Program-made: the position numbers and the translations under genes | Shown here: one piece after another, positions 18,300 to 28,400 of the stretch | How the letters are laid out: every line of letters begins with the position of its first letter | Position numbering within the stretch: the first letter of the stretch is position 1 | Notes under the pieces: model-generated | The model's database searches: none | What the model was told of the DNA's origin: nothing | Seen by the model: only the letters and a program-made list of their open reading frames with translations | Assembly (NCBI GenBank): GCA_964459465.1 | Contig: CAYWLR010000007.1 | Location: forward strand, 62,001-126,000 | DNA length: 64,000 nucleotides | Reading direction: 5' to 3' | Origin: CALAMC01 sp964459465 | GTDB taxonomy: Bacteria > Zixibacteria > MSB-5A5 > GN15 > PGXB01

Positions 18300-20114
18300 A
18301 TGATGTATAGATCATGGTTTTTAAAAAATCCCCCCAGGTCCAAGGCCTTGGTGATCTTAATTTTTGCCTCCATCATATTTTTATCTATTGAAACAACCTC
18401 ATTTGGATTTACGAAAGCCGAACTCTGGCCGGCCAACCCGGTGAAGCAACTTCGGGTCGCGGGAGTCAATTTTGCCCCGGACCCGGTCTTGATGATGTGG
18501 CCGATAGGAATAGGTGAACCGACCTGGACCAAGCCGAACACGCCGCTTGATACAATAGTCCGGCTTACCAATCTGGGCAACGCCGATTTGCATTTTTCGG
18601 CCGTCAATATCCTTTACCAGTCGGGCGGGCCAACCGGTTGGATAAGTTATTCTCCTCCGCTATCCACCATCCCGTATGAGGATCCCAACTATGTCGATAT
18701 TACTCTTACCCTCGGGACCGGTATTTCAACCGACGGTATCGGCTTGAGCGGCGGGATCGAATTTGTATACGACGCGCCCTCGTCACCCGACACCTTTTTG
18801 ATTTTCCTGATTGTAGCCGACACGGTTCAGTTCCCCGAATATACGGTCATTCATACGGCCTGCATGCCGCTTATCATGAATAATGCCGGTCAGCTGGGTG
18901 CCGACGGCGGGGGTTATCACACCGGCTTCAACATGAACTTTTATGATGACTGCGATACGACCGACAATGACTGGGGTTTTGATGATATTTCGAACGTGTA
19001 CTTATATGAAGCTTCGCCGTTTATTTTGAGTGTCACTGCGAACAATGATACCGTTTTAAATAGCTTCATGTTTAATGCAACCTGGCTGAAAAACGACGGT
19101 TTCCGCCCGCTTGAAGGCATATCAATCGATTCTTCCGGCAGTCCCGGCGTCATGATCGGCAGAACGGGAAGATTTTTGACCCATGATTCATTGATTGTTC
19201 TGAAAAGCGAAATGTACGCGCCACAACATCCTGACAGCTGCGGTTTCTTCGTCCAAAAACTATTCATTTATCAGAATGAAGAGTACGCCGAAGGTACGAT
19301 ACAGGATCTGTTTATCGGCGAACTTATGGATTGGGACATTCCATCCGATTCCGGTCTTGAAAACGGCTCGGGTTACGACGAGTCTCTGCAGTTGATGTAT
19401 TGTTTCGGCGCCGAATACGGCCCTGACGCGATTGTCAATAATGACTGCGTCCTGGCCGATCAGCGTCTGGGTGGCATAGCCTATTACGGCGGATACAGGT
19501 TACCGCACGGCCATGCCGGTCCATTTAATTATATTGACAGCTTTCCGACTGCCCTTGGCGCCTGGACCGGCACCAACGCCGATTGGGTAGTTCCCACCGG
19601 CCAATGGGTATCGCAGGATTTATACGAAAAAATGGCGAATTTCGTCGGCTATGAATCCTGGGCATCTCAAAACCCCGGTATGGAGGATTCGCTGTATCAG
19701 GACTTGAATATGGTTTCCGTATTCGGCCAATTCAATCTCGGCATGCTCGATACCCTCGTTTTTGTTAAAATCTTCTCAACCACATACAACGGCCTGTCCG
19801 ACCTGCAATCGAACATTATCAAGGCCAGGCAGTGGATTGTCGAACACGACCTGTTCCAATGGCCGCCGCTGGACGAGTATAGCTGCTGCAATATTGAAAA
19901 TGCGGGCGATGCCACTGCCGACGGCACCGTCAATCTGCTCGATATCCTGTTTCTGATTGGCTATTTATACGGTGACCCCGCAGGGGCCGCCAATGAGGAC
20001 TGCCCGGAACTGATGAGCCCGAACGGGGATTCGGAAATTAATCTGCTTGATATCTTATACCTGATTGCTTACAAGTACAATAGTCCCCCCGGGCCGGCTC
20101 CAGTTTGCCCGTAG
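18300..20114 (+). CDS. secreted dockerin protein of unknown function
   Basis: 604 residues. The start is one of two adjacent ATG codons (18300 or 18303) behind GAGGG. A hydrophobic segment at residues 17-36 serves as signal peptide. Residues 45-520 are beta-rich and contain no catalytic motif I recognise: an early part resembles a transported-protein beta sandwich (TNLGNADLHFSAV; GGIEFVYD), followed by a large globular region with LPHGHAGPFNYIDSFP and VVPTGQW. Residues 535-604 are a dockerin pair (NLLDILFLIGYLYG and NLLDILYLIAYKYN) ending in PPGPAPVCP. The last codons and about 20 bases beyond the stop are nearly identical to the end of the gene at 17031, which points to recent copying of the dockerin cassette. 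The hairpin at 20168 terminates it. Confidence 0.7.
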   Translation: MMYRSWFLKNPPRSKALVILIFASIIFLSIETTSFGFTKAELWPANPVKQLRVAGVNFAPDPVLMMWPIGIGEPTWTKPNTPLDTIVRLTNLGNADLHFSAVNILYQSGGPTGWISYSPPLSTIPYEDPNYVDITLTLGTGISTDGIGLSGGIEFVYDAPSSPDTFLIFLIVADTVQFPEYTVIHTACMPLIMNNAGQLGADGGGYHTGFNMNFYDDCDTTDNDWGFDDISNVYLYEASPFILSVTANNDTVLNSFMFNATWLKNDGFRPLEGISIDSSGSPGVMIGRTGRFLTHDSLIVLKSEMYAPQHPDSCGFFVQKLFIYQNEEYAEGTIQDLFIGELMDWDIPSDSGLENGSGYDESLQLMYCFGAEYGPDAIVNNDCVLADQRLGGIAYYGGYRLPHGHAGPFNYIDSFPTALGAWTGTNADWVVPTGQWVSQDLYEKMANFVGYESWASQNPGMEDSLYQDLNMVSVFGQFNLGMLDTLVFVKIFSTTYNGLSDLQSNIIKARQWIVEHDLFQWPPLDEYSCCNIENAGDATADGTVNLLDILFLIGYLYGDPAGAANEDCPELMSPNGDSEINLLDILYLIAYKYNSPPGPAPVCP

Positions 20115-20167
20115 AACATAATAAGGATTGAGCCGGCATCGTCTGACGATAACAGTCCCCGGATTAT

Positions 20168-20196
20168 AAGGCCGCCGTTTTGGGCGGCCTTATTAA
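20168..20196 (+). terminator. terminator of the 18300 gene
   Basis: Perfect 9-bp stem AAGGCCGCC (20168-20176) and GGCGGCCTT (20183-20191), loop of six, then ATTAAT. The T run is poor but the stem is strong. Confidence 0.7.
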
Positions 20197-20367
20197 TATG
20201 CGGCAAATCGGAACTCGGTCATTTTACTTTTTCCCAGTACCCGAAATATAAGAATTTACTCACCCCATTTATGGCATGGCATTTATCAGCGTTTTTTACT
20301 AAATTGGTCTGCGGCAGACTCCGGCCATAGATTGACTGACCCCTGTGCCCGGGCTGTATTACTGACT

Positions 20368-21705
20368 ATGAGCGATACAAACCACAATTTCGATTCCAAA
20401 AATAAATCAGGCATCAGATTCATTCTTCGTGCCCTCGATTCCCGAAACTACCGCCTGTTTTTCGGCGGTCAGGGGATATCGCTTATCGGCACCTGGATTC
20501 AGCGCATCGCCCAAAGCTGGCTGGTGTATCGCCTGACCGACTCGGTGTTTTTGCTGGGCATAGTCGGCTTTTGCACCCAGATGCCGACTTTTCTGGTCGC
20601 ACCGATTGCCGGTGTGATTATCGACCAGAAAAATCGTTACAAAATATTGCTTGTTTCCCAGATTCTGGCGGCCATTCAGGCCCTAATTCTGGCGATCCTT
20701 GTTCTGACCGATTTGATTCAGGTGTGGCATATTATCGTACTGGGCGTAATTCTGGGCATAATCAACGCTTTCGACATGCCCTGCCGGCAATCGCTGGTGG
20801 TCGAAATGATCGAACACCGCGATGATTTGAGCAATGCCATCGCCCTCAATTCGACCATGGTCAACGGGGCGCGGCTGATCGGCCCGCCCATCGCCGGGGT
20901 GATGATCGGGGCGTTCGGCGAGGGGATCTGTTTTCTTTTAAATGCGGCCAGTTTCTTTGCAGTCATAATGGCCCTGTTGGCAATGAAATTGAAGCTCGAA
21001 ACGGTCAAAAAAAGCCGGGCCAACATGTTTGCCGATTTGAAAGAAGGCGTCCGATATGCTTTCGGCTTTGCCCCGATTCGGGCCATCCTACTGCTTCTGG
21101 CGCTGGTGAGCATCATGGGGATGCCGTATGCCGTCCTTATGCCGGTCTTCGCCCGGGATATCCTTCACGGCGGGCCGCATACGCTGGGCTTTTTGATGGG
21201 TTCGGTTGGCGTCGGCGCGCTGGCCGGGGCGTTGTATCTGGCCTCGCGAAAAACGGTGGTCGGACTGGACAAGGGCATAACCGTCGCCGCCATCGTCTTC
21301 GGAGCGGGGCTGGTTTTATTTTCGTTTTCACCCTATGTGTGGCTGTCGATGATTCTGTTGTTTTTTGTCGGGATGGGCATGATGATGCAGATGGCCGCCA
21401 GTAATACCGTTATTCAGACCATAGTCGATGACGATAAACGCGGCCGGGTGATGAGTTTCTATGCCATGGCCTTTTTCGGCATGGCGCCGTTGGGGAGCTT
21501 GATAGCGGGCAGTCTGGGCAGCCGGATCGGCACACCCACCACGGTTATGCTCGGCGGGTTGTGCTGTATTATCGGCGGCCTCGTCTTTTGGCGCAAATTG
21601 CCGGTGCTAAGAAGTTTCATGAATCCCATCTTTGTCAAGAAGGGAATACTGCCCGAAGTGGCGGCGGGTCTTCAGGCCGCCAATACCATCAACGGACGGC
21701 ATTAA
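20368..21705 (+). CDS. MFS transporter (DHA3/EntS-like)
   Basis: 445 residues from ATG 20368; a TTG at 20332 would add 12 residues of no obvious value. About 12 membrane segments. Family features visible: LDSRNYRLFFGGQGISLIGTW near the N-terminus, IAQSWLVYRLTDS, a DxxxR-type loop between helices 2 and 3 (IDQKNRYK), AFDMPCRQSLVVEM and the NGARLIGPPIAGV segment. This pattern is the MFS_3 group to which enterobactin exporter EntS and macrolide-efflux relatives belong. Proton-driven export of a small molecule from the cytoplasm is the expected role; the substrate cannot be read. No SD is obvious. It stands alone, between a terminator and the HD-GYP gene on the same strand. Confidence 0.88.
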   Translation: MSDTNHNFDSKNKSGIRFILRALDSRNYRLFFGGQGISLIGTWIQRIAQSWLVYRLTDSVFLLGIVGFCTQMPTFLVAPIAGVIIDQKNRYKILLVSQILAAIQALILAILVLTDLIQVWHIIVLGVILGIINAFDMPCRQSLVVEMIEHRDDLSNAIALNSTMVNGARLIGPPIAGVMIGAFGEGICFLLNAASFFAVIMALLAMKLKLETVKKSRANMFADLKEGVRYAFGFAPIRAILLLLALVSIMGMPYAVLMPVFARDILHGGPHTLGFLMGSVGVGALAGALYLASRKTVVGLDKGITVAAIVFGAGLVLFSFSPYVWLSMILLFFVGMGMMMQMAASNTVIQTIVDDDKRGRVMSFYAMAFFGMAPLGSLIAGSLGSRIGTPTTVMLGGLCCIIGGLVFWRKLPVLRSFMNPIFVKKGILPEVAAGLQAANTINGRH

Positions 21706-21825
21706 CTCGGATTGGCGCGTTTGCGACTAAAGCCGTATACGAGAGGTATTTAGTCCGATTTTGACTCTGCCGACCGAGTGATTCCAATATAAAGCTCATG
21801 GTCTATCCGGTCGATAACAATTAAT

Positions 21826-22824
21826 GTGGAATCAATTGTCGAATCAGTCCAGAATCGGCAAAAACTTTTGGGGTACATTCCCATATACACTCATTCGTTG
21901 ACTGCCGATAGCATTCTTGATTTCGACCTGTACATATTTGACGGTCGAAACATGATTCTCTATCGGTCCGCGCATTTGCCCCTGACTTCCGAATCATGCC
22001 GGGACCTCATAAAAAGAAACCTGAATCGCTTGTATATCTCCATTACCCAGCGCCATGAGTATCAGCGATATTTAAGAACCAACATTGACCGGATACTGGC
22101 CGACCAGTCCGTAGATGACTTCACCAAGTCCAGTATCGTTTACGACAGCGCCAAAGAGCTGGTGAAAGACGTGTTCGCCGACCCGACCAAGGGGCAAAAT
22201 ATCAAGGACAGCCAGGCCTTCGTGGAATCGACGGTGATGTATGTGCTGGAAGAGCATAATGCTTTTCTAAGTATGTTAAAAGTCATGTCGTTCGATTACA
22301 GCGTTTTCACGCATTCGGTGAACGTCTGCACTTTTTCACTGGCGTTGGCCCATGCCGCCGGTATTACCCATACCGCGGAACTGATTGAGCTGTCCACGGG
22401 CGCTTTGTTGCATGATGTCGGCAAAGCCAGAATTCCCGAATCGATTCTTTATAAGCCCGGGCCTTTGGATATGTCCGAATGGCAAACCATGCGCAAACAC
22501 CCCCAATGGGGAGTTGAACTCATGAACGAAACGAATCTGATTTCGCCGGCATCATATATCCCGATCCTGCAGCATCATGAGCGTCAAAACGGCTCCGGGT
22601 ACCCCGAAGGGCTCGATAAAGACGATATCCACATTTATGGAAAAATCGTGGCTATTGCCGACGTATTCGATGCCATGACGACAAATCGCGTCTATCGTCC
22701 GGCGGAAGGCACATTTTCCACGCTTAAGACCATGTATGCGCAGGATGATGGGTTCGATAAGTCACTCCTGAAAGAATTCGTCCAGCTTATGGGCCCGGCG
22801 CGCCCGGATATAACATATTCGTAA
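21826..22824 (+). CDS. HD-GYP domain c-di-GMP phosphodiesterase
   Basis: 332 residues from a GTG start without clear SD. Residues 1-130 are a divergent N-terminal domain, probably a regulatory beta-rich module as in other soluble HD-GYP proteins. The HD-GYP domain (145-325) has all the usual landmarks: His163, the HD pair His196-Asp197 with Lys200 (LLHDVGKARIPESIL), His225, His250-His251-Glu252 and the GYP at 258-260 (NGSGYPEGL), and Asp279 in AIADVFDAMT. An intact metal-binding set means it should hydrolyse c-di-GMP to pGpG or GMP. There is no membrane segment, so it acts in the cytoplasm. No GGDEF cyclase is encoded in the window. Confidence 0.9.
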   Translation: MESIVESVQNRQKLLGYIPIYTHSLTADSILDFDLYIFDGRNMILYRSAHLPLTSESCRDLIKRNLNRLYISITQRHEYQRYLRTNIDRILADQSVDDFTKSSIVYDSAKELVKDVFADPTKGQNIKDSQAFVESTVMYVLEEHNAFLSMLKVMSFDYSVFTHSVNVCTFSLALAHAAGITHTAELIELSTGALLHDVGKARIPESILYKPGPLDMSEWQTMRKHPQWGVELMNETNLISPASYIPILQHHERQNGSGYPEGLDKDDIHIYGKIVAIADVFDAMTTNRVYRPAEGTFSTLKTMYAQDDGFDKSLLKEFVQLMGPARPDITYS

Positions 22825-22972
22825 AGACCGTACAACCGCCGCCCTGACCGGCGATGCTTCGATATAACCAACGGCCATCCAGAAATTACTTCCCTGATGA
22901 TGTAATCCTTGAATCATACGACCTTGATGCCGACCACCCTTCAACGGAAAAATCCCCGGAATCCCAATTGCC

Positions 22973-23416
22973 TCATTGGCCTTTTGGCTTACGTTTCACC
23001 GTCAGGAGCACTTCGATATCGTCAAGGTTTTTATCCGTATCAACGGTTAAAAGCACCCATTTGCCGTCATGATAGGTCGTCGCCTTGTCATATTGCTTCC
23101 GGACGGAAGCCGACAGCGTGTTTTTTATGGTTTCCACTTCGGCTCTTTCTTTGGCGCCGAAGACAATCAGCATTTTCAGACAGCCCTTTTCGGGAATCAG
23201 AGTGCAAAAAGATTTGCTTTTCTTGTATCTTAGCGACCAGCCGTGTTTTTTCCCGCCGTACAACCACTCCGGCGCAAATACTCCCGTATATTTGTGCTCG
23301 ATCATCTTCGTGAGGCGATCCCAAAAAGCACCGGCCCTTTTTCCGAGCCAGGCCTTGACTTCGGAAATATCGGGCGGGGCGTCCGGGTTGACCATCCTGG
23401 CGTTTATTTCATCCAT
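22973..23416 (-). CDS. DUF3788 family protein
   Basis: 147 residues. It matches the DUF3788 pattern: WLYGGKKHGWSLRYKKSKS followed by LCTLIPEKGCLKMLIVFGAKE-type strands and a C-terminal WVLLTVDT segment, and has the usual length. Function is unknown; the fold is thought to resemble the GyrI-like small-molecule-binding domains. It lies 12 bases downstream of another GyrI-like gene (23429-23911) on the same strand and probably shares its transcript. Convergent with the HD-GYP gene. Confidence 0.75.
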   Translation of the reverse strand: MDEINARMVNPDAPPDISEVKAWLGKRAGAFWDRLTKMIEHKYTGVFAPEWLYGGKKHGWSLRYKKSKSFCTLIPEKGCLKMLIVFGAKERAEVETIKNTLSASVRKQYDKATTYHDGKWVLLTVDTDKNLDDIEVLLTVKRKPKGQ

Positions 23417-23428
23417 TCCTGCCTCCGG

Positions 23429-23911
23429 CTAATTGATTTTTCCGACTATCGCCACGTAATTTTTGCCGTATTTTTTGGCACACTTGGGACAGGTGGTGTA
23501 CCACATGTACCATTTCCCGATGTTAAGCCCTTTGGTTTTAACGAAAGATTCAAAGTCTTTGCACCAGTTTCCGGTCTCTTTGAAATCTCCTTCATAGACT
23601 TTGCTTATATATTCGCCGCTTAACGTTGTGTTCTCGGCGCCGGGGATTTCTTTATCCACGGCCACATACAAATCCATGTTCCATTTTGAGGTGTGATCGG
23701 ACAGGCACATCCAGTCGGGGACCGTCGCCCCGGCTTTTTCCACCAGACCCAGCATTCTCGTAATGACCGTTCCGAAGTTAATTGGCATGTAAAACAGGGT
23801 AAAGACTCTGTCCTTGATAAATTTCCGGTCCTGCCAATTGAAAGTTTTATTGTCCCAGGGCCCGGGGTCGAATTTCGGGCAACATTCTTTTTTCAGTAAT
23901 TCGGCATCCAT
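23429..23911 (-). CDS. conserved GyrI-like protein (often labelled hydrolase)
   Basis: 160 residues with the conserved run CCPKFDPGPWDNKTFNW at the N-terminus, FTLFYMPINFG, WMCLSDHTSKWNMD and a C-terminal WYTTCPKCAKKYGKNY holding a CxxC pair. This is a short family common in Bacteroidota and relatives, usually called hydrolase or GyrI-like without experimental support. The CxxC motif and the early CC pair may bind a metal. It precedes the DUF3788 gene by 12 bases, so the two are probably an operon of two GyrI-like small-molecule-binding proteins. No enzymatic function should be assumed. Confidence 0.65.
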   Translation of the reverse strand: MDAELLKKECCPKFDPGPWDNKTFNWQDRKFIKDRVFTLFYMPINFGTVITRMLGLVEKAGATVPDWMCLSDHTSKWNMDLYVAVDKEIPGAENTTLSGEYISKVYEGDFKETGNWCKDFESFVKTKGLNIGKWYMWYTTCPKCAKKYGKNYVAIVGKIN

Positions 23912-23971
23912 TTATTTACCGCCTGTTGTTTAAAGGTATGATGATTACCCTCGTGAAATCAAGGTCATGCG

Positions 23972-24223
23972 TTACCTCAAGAGACGCAGGATCACAAGCA
24001 GCACCACGGCTCCGATTATCGACCAGAGAAAGCCCACTTTATGGAATTTTACCCCGGGTTCCACTTTACCCAATTGGCCGCCTATGAAACCGCCGATCAG
24101 TCCCCCGACAATACCGACCGCCGTCGTAGCCAGAAAGCCCATGTGGTCGGCTCCGGGCAAAACCGCCCGGGCAATCAGTCCCGCCAAAAAGCCCACAATG
24201 ATATACCAGATAATGTTGAACAC
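23972..24223 (-). CDS. GlsB/YeaQ/YmgE-type small membrane protein
   Basis: 83 residues. I start it at GTG 24223 because a strong SD, GGGGAGG, lies five bases upstream; an earlier in-frame start at 24268 would have the SD inside the coding region. Three membrane segments with glycine-rich packing (VGFLAGLIARAVLPG, VGIVGGLIGGFIGGQLG, and a C-terminal helix ending LLVILRLLR) are typical of this transglycosylase-associated/stress-response family. Its function in the inner membrane is poorly defined; members are often induced by stress. Confidence 0.8.
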   Translation of the reverse strand: MFNIIWYIIVGFLAGLIARAVLPGADHMGFLATTAVGIVGGLIGGFIGGQLGKVEPGVKFHKVGFLWSIIGAVVLLVILRLLR

Positions 24224-24289
24224 GCTAACCTCCCCTTTATTGAAGGATTGTTTGTCGTTGATTATCAAGATTCATGAAAAAATCCAAAA

Positions 24290-25297
24290 CTATTTCGCGA
24301 TATTTTTATCCGCAGCCTCCTGCAATAAGGTGGCAATCTTCCGGCTTTGTTCGTCCCTGTTTCTTAAAAAAAGGATGTTGAGTTTTGCCATCTGACATTT
24401 CAATGTCAAGCGGCTGTACATCATATTTCGTCGCCAATCGACATTCGTGATATCGCGTATGCTTATTTCTAGGCGACGCTTTCCGAACAGTTTTTTTGAA
24501 ATGAACCCGAGTGTGTCGTAGTGACGATATAAGTACCCGGACCTGTTTTTGCCGCCCTTGATGCCTTTCGAAGAGAAAGCGCGGACGCAGAATGCACCAT
24601 CGGGCGCGCCCGAGAAATCGGGGATATGCTCATGATACCGGGCAGGCACATCTTCAATCATTGGCACCGCGGCGTCCGGCGGCGGGCCTTTCAGCAGTTT
24701 CTCTATTATGGCTAATAACGCCAGTAATTCGAATTTCAGCAGGCGGTACAACCGGGGTGCGAAAATAATAAAAAGCAACAGGAATATAATCACCAGAGCC
24801 AGTGAAAGCGTCGGATAGGCCATGACAAAAAAGATGCCGCCGACGGCCAGGATGTCTTCAAAAATACTTAGCCCGATGTTTGATACCGGCTCGGGGCTGT
24901 GATTGACCGCCAGACGGGTTCCGGCTTTAGCCGTATGCGATGACCAGGCAATGCCGCCGCACAGCAGGATAACCAGATATTGCCATGATGCATCGACCGG
25001 GGCAATGGCGGCGGCCCCCAGCAATGCCCCTCCGATAGGCCTGATTACCGTATGGACCGAATCCCAGAGGCTGTCAAGCCAGGGTATTTTATCGGCCACG
25101 AATTCCATGATATATAATATTCCGGCCACTATTACTATCTCCGGCCTGGCCAGTATGGCCAAGCCCTGCAAGTGTTCCGGAAGACTGATAATATTGAACC
25201 TGATTCCCAAGCCGAGGGTCAGGGTCGTGGCGTATAAATTTATCCCGGACAGCAGAGCGACGCCGAAGGATGAACCCAAAATCTGGAAAATTTGCAT
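24290..25297 (-). CDS. DUF4126 family membrane protein
   Basis: 335 residues from ATG 25297, which has AGGTG four bases upstream; a GTG at 25303 is the alternative. The N-terminal 195 residues are a multi-helix membrane domain of DUF4126 type (SSFGVALLSGINLYATTL, VADKIPWLDSLWDSVHT, IRPIGGALLGAAA, TAKAGTRLAVNHSPEP). Residues 215-337 are a soluble cytoplasmic part with no recognised domain, longer than in most family members. Function unknown. The perfect inverted repeat ACCCGTT/AACGGGT at 25335-25353 lies just upstream, between this gene and the end of tamB. Confidence 0.75.
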   Translation of the reverse strand: MQIFQILGSSFGVALLSGINLYATTLTLGLGIRFNIISLPEHLQGLAILARPEIVIVAGILYIMEFVADKIPWLDSLWDSVHTVIRPIGGALLGAAAIAPVDASWQYLVILLCGGIAWSSHTAKAGTRLAVNHSPEPVSNIGLSIFEDILAVGGIFFVMAYPTLSLALVIIFLLLFIIFAPRLYRLLKFELLALLAIIEKLLKGPPPDAAVPMIEDVPARYHEHIPDFSGAPDGAFCVRAFSSKGIKGGKNRSGYLYRHYDTLGFISKKLFGKRRLEISIRDITNVDWRRNMMYSRLTLKCQMAKLNILFLRNRDEQSRKIATLLQEAADKNIAK

Positions 25298-25441
25298 ACT
25301 CACCTTTATGGGATATTGTTTTCAGTTATCCCATACCCGTTCAATAAACGGGTACCTAATTATTATAGTATAACGGTGTCATATTTCAAACAAGTATTCC
25401 AGTGAAGCCAAGAGCGATTTCCAGCGATGTGTCGGCGTCGA

Positions 25442-28400
25442 TCAGCGCTGATATTTGAAGATAAAATCCAGGCCGCTGGTCTTGTCGTCGCCGTGAAGAA
25501 GCTGCAAAAAGAGATACTTGTGCAATTCGTATTCCAGCGTGACGATTTCCGGAATCGCCTCTTCGCCTTGAGTCTGGCCCATGGCGCGCTGGTAGCTCAT
25601 AAACAGGTTATTGGATACGTATTTGCCGACCGTCATCGTGGTCGAGGCCAGCGTTCCCTGCGAACTGATGTCGATAACATCGAGGCCGAGCGTGCTGCCG
25701 AGCGTTCGCGAGAGCTGGTTTGACAATATATTGGCGGCCGCCCCTCGGGCCAGATCGGCTTCGGCCACGCTGGCCGTGGATTGCTGGCCGGAAGTCAATT
25801 CATCCATGCTGCGGCCGTAAATAACATAGGCAATGGCGTCCTTTTCTTCGATGGGCACGTCGTCGAGTGCAAACCGTAAGGTGGGAGTGAAGGCTTTGCC
25901 GGAAACGTCAAGCGTGAGAACCTTTTTCTCGCGTTCGGCGTTGCGGAAGACATACTGCGCCCGCATGGTCACTTCCGGATTATAATCCGTCCCGCCCTGG
26001 AAAAACAAATCCCCCTGCACGATCATGAAACGCCGGCCGTACAGGTTGTATTGACCGCGCATGATTTTGAGCGAACCGAATAGCTCGAACTCGGGACCGT
26101 TTTTGACCAGGTCGAGGTCGCCCTCGCCGATTTCGATATTCATGTCGGGACTGCGCAACCAGGTATTTCGGGGAATCGTGACTTTGAACTGGCCGCGAAG
26201 ATTATTGTACCAATCGGTTTGTGCGGCGTATGACGGCGCCTTTTCCGTGCTCGGACCGGCGGCCGATGAGTCGGCCAGTGTATCCGGGGCCAGCGTCGCC
26301 CTGACCAGAAGCGGCATCGATTCATCGCCGGCCTGGGCCGCCGCGGCTTCTTCCATAAGAGCCGGTAAGAAGATGCTGGAACGCAGGACGGTGATGCTTC
26401 CCGCAAACCGGGGCTCGTCGCTGTTGCCGGTCAACCGGGCATTGCCGGATATACTTACCTGAAAATCCTTATGCTTTAAGGCGTAGAACGAATTGGCCAG
26501 AAATTCCAGCTCGCTGGTTTTAATTACCCCGCTTATCAGATTATTTTCGAACTGCAACGACCCTTTGCCGGTAAGGATACCCCGATCGCGTACGGCTTGC
26601 AGTGTATCCAGAGTCAGCACGGCGTCATGCACGGACAGACCGGCCGAAATTTTAGTATACTCGATACCGTACTCCGGCATCGACAGCGATCCGTCCCGCA
26701 AGCCGACTTGGCCCTTCACCACCGGTGTATCGATGGTGTTGGAGATGTTAATATCGGCCGTGATATAGCCGTTCACATTCTCGAGCGCCTGACCGGAAGC
26801 TAAGATAATGGATAGAGGCAGACCGGAAGTACTGACGTTCACCTCGAACGGCCGGTCATAATAGACGGCGTCGCCGTCATTGGTCATAGATAAATTGATC
26901 GGGGCATTACCGGTAATCGCCAGACTGTCCCCGTCTCGGGGCAACAACGCCGTCGTCCATTCCAGCCTTTCGGCTTCATAACCTATCTGGCCGCGCAGGG
27001 CGCGGTATGAAAATTGGTTGACCCGGCCGTTATCGATAGCCAGCCGGCCGGTTACAGTCGGTGATGCGGCCGTCCCGCCCAGCTGTAACTCGGCATTCAG
27101 CTGCCCGGCGATTTCATCCGGCAGGTCAAAGGCCGCAAGCATTTGTTCCAGATCAAGATGGTTAATTGCGAGCGTCATATTTTCGAATCCCGTCAGCGAG
27201 ACCAGTCCGTTTATGGAAATCGACGGCACCGCTCCGGCCGAATCTGCGGACGAACGGAGAATCAAATTCTCGATATGATAGTCATCGCCGCTTATAACAA
27301 GTCGCGTCTCGGGACCGCCGCCGCGCCAGTGTTGTCGGTTGAATATCAGGGCAATGTCCTTAATAGTTGAGTTTATATTACTGCTGTCGAAAGCCAGCAG
27401 GCCGGCCATATGGGCCTGTATCCCGGGCTGATAGAAGCCGTCGAAAGCTATGTCCGCCTCCGTCGTGGAAAATTCCGCCGATGCCACCGCCGAATCCATA
27501 ATAAAATCGCCGCTTCCCGGCATATAAACCGACACGCCGGCGCGGCCGCTTATGTTGTCTCCCTGCAAAAGCGCCGTGTACTGACTTAAGGCCGACTCGA
27601 CTTTGACCTCATTATACTGAAACTGGTGCAACTCCATATCGCCGCTTATCTGAAGTGAATCAAGTGTGCCACGGACAACGCCGGAGATGACCCCCGTTCC
27701 GGATACGGTATCGACGTCGGTCAGGACCTGCCTTATGGGGGCAAGCGTTGTCAGCAGGATCTTATAGGCAAGATCTTGATCTCCGTCGAATTTCCCCTGA
27801 CCCGTAAGACTCACTTCGCCCGGAGCCAGGGCGGCATGCAGCGTATCCAGATGATAAGAATCACCCGTGAAGGCCCCTTTCGCGAAAAGAGTGTCTACCT
27901 GTATGCCGAAAAGAAGGGAAGAGGCGGCATCGACTCGTCCGGTTGCGGCCAACCGCGATATATCGAAACCACTGCCCTGCACTTTCGCAACCAGATTGAT
28001 GTCCGATTCCAGACTGTCCGCATGAAGCAGAAAAGCAAGATTCAGATGCGATGTTTTCAGGTCGACGTCAAATACGGGCAACTCAAGAATATCGGTGATC
28101 TTGAAATCGGAATATATTTCGCCAAAATTACCATAGGTCTCCAATCGACCATCGAGATCGCCGGTCGTGTACCGTGCGGTTCCGGTAATACGGTCGATCG
28201 GCATATCGAGTATATGTGAATTCGTCAGATTCATATCCATGACGATATCGGCCTCATCCGGCGTGAATCCCGTTCCGGCCAGGGTGACGGTGCCGCTGGT
28301 GCGAACGTCCATGGCCGTGTCGCCCAGCCAGTGGGTTAGTGAGAAATCGGTCAGATTGATGTTCAGATAGTATCGTACCTGGGCATGAGTGGCCGCATTG

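Noticed and set aside
25335..25353. ACCCGTT/AACGGGT hairpin as a tamB terminator
   Set aside because: Perfect 7-bp stem but no T run on either strand; left as a plain inverted repeat.
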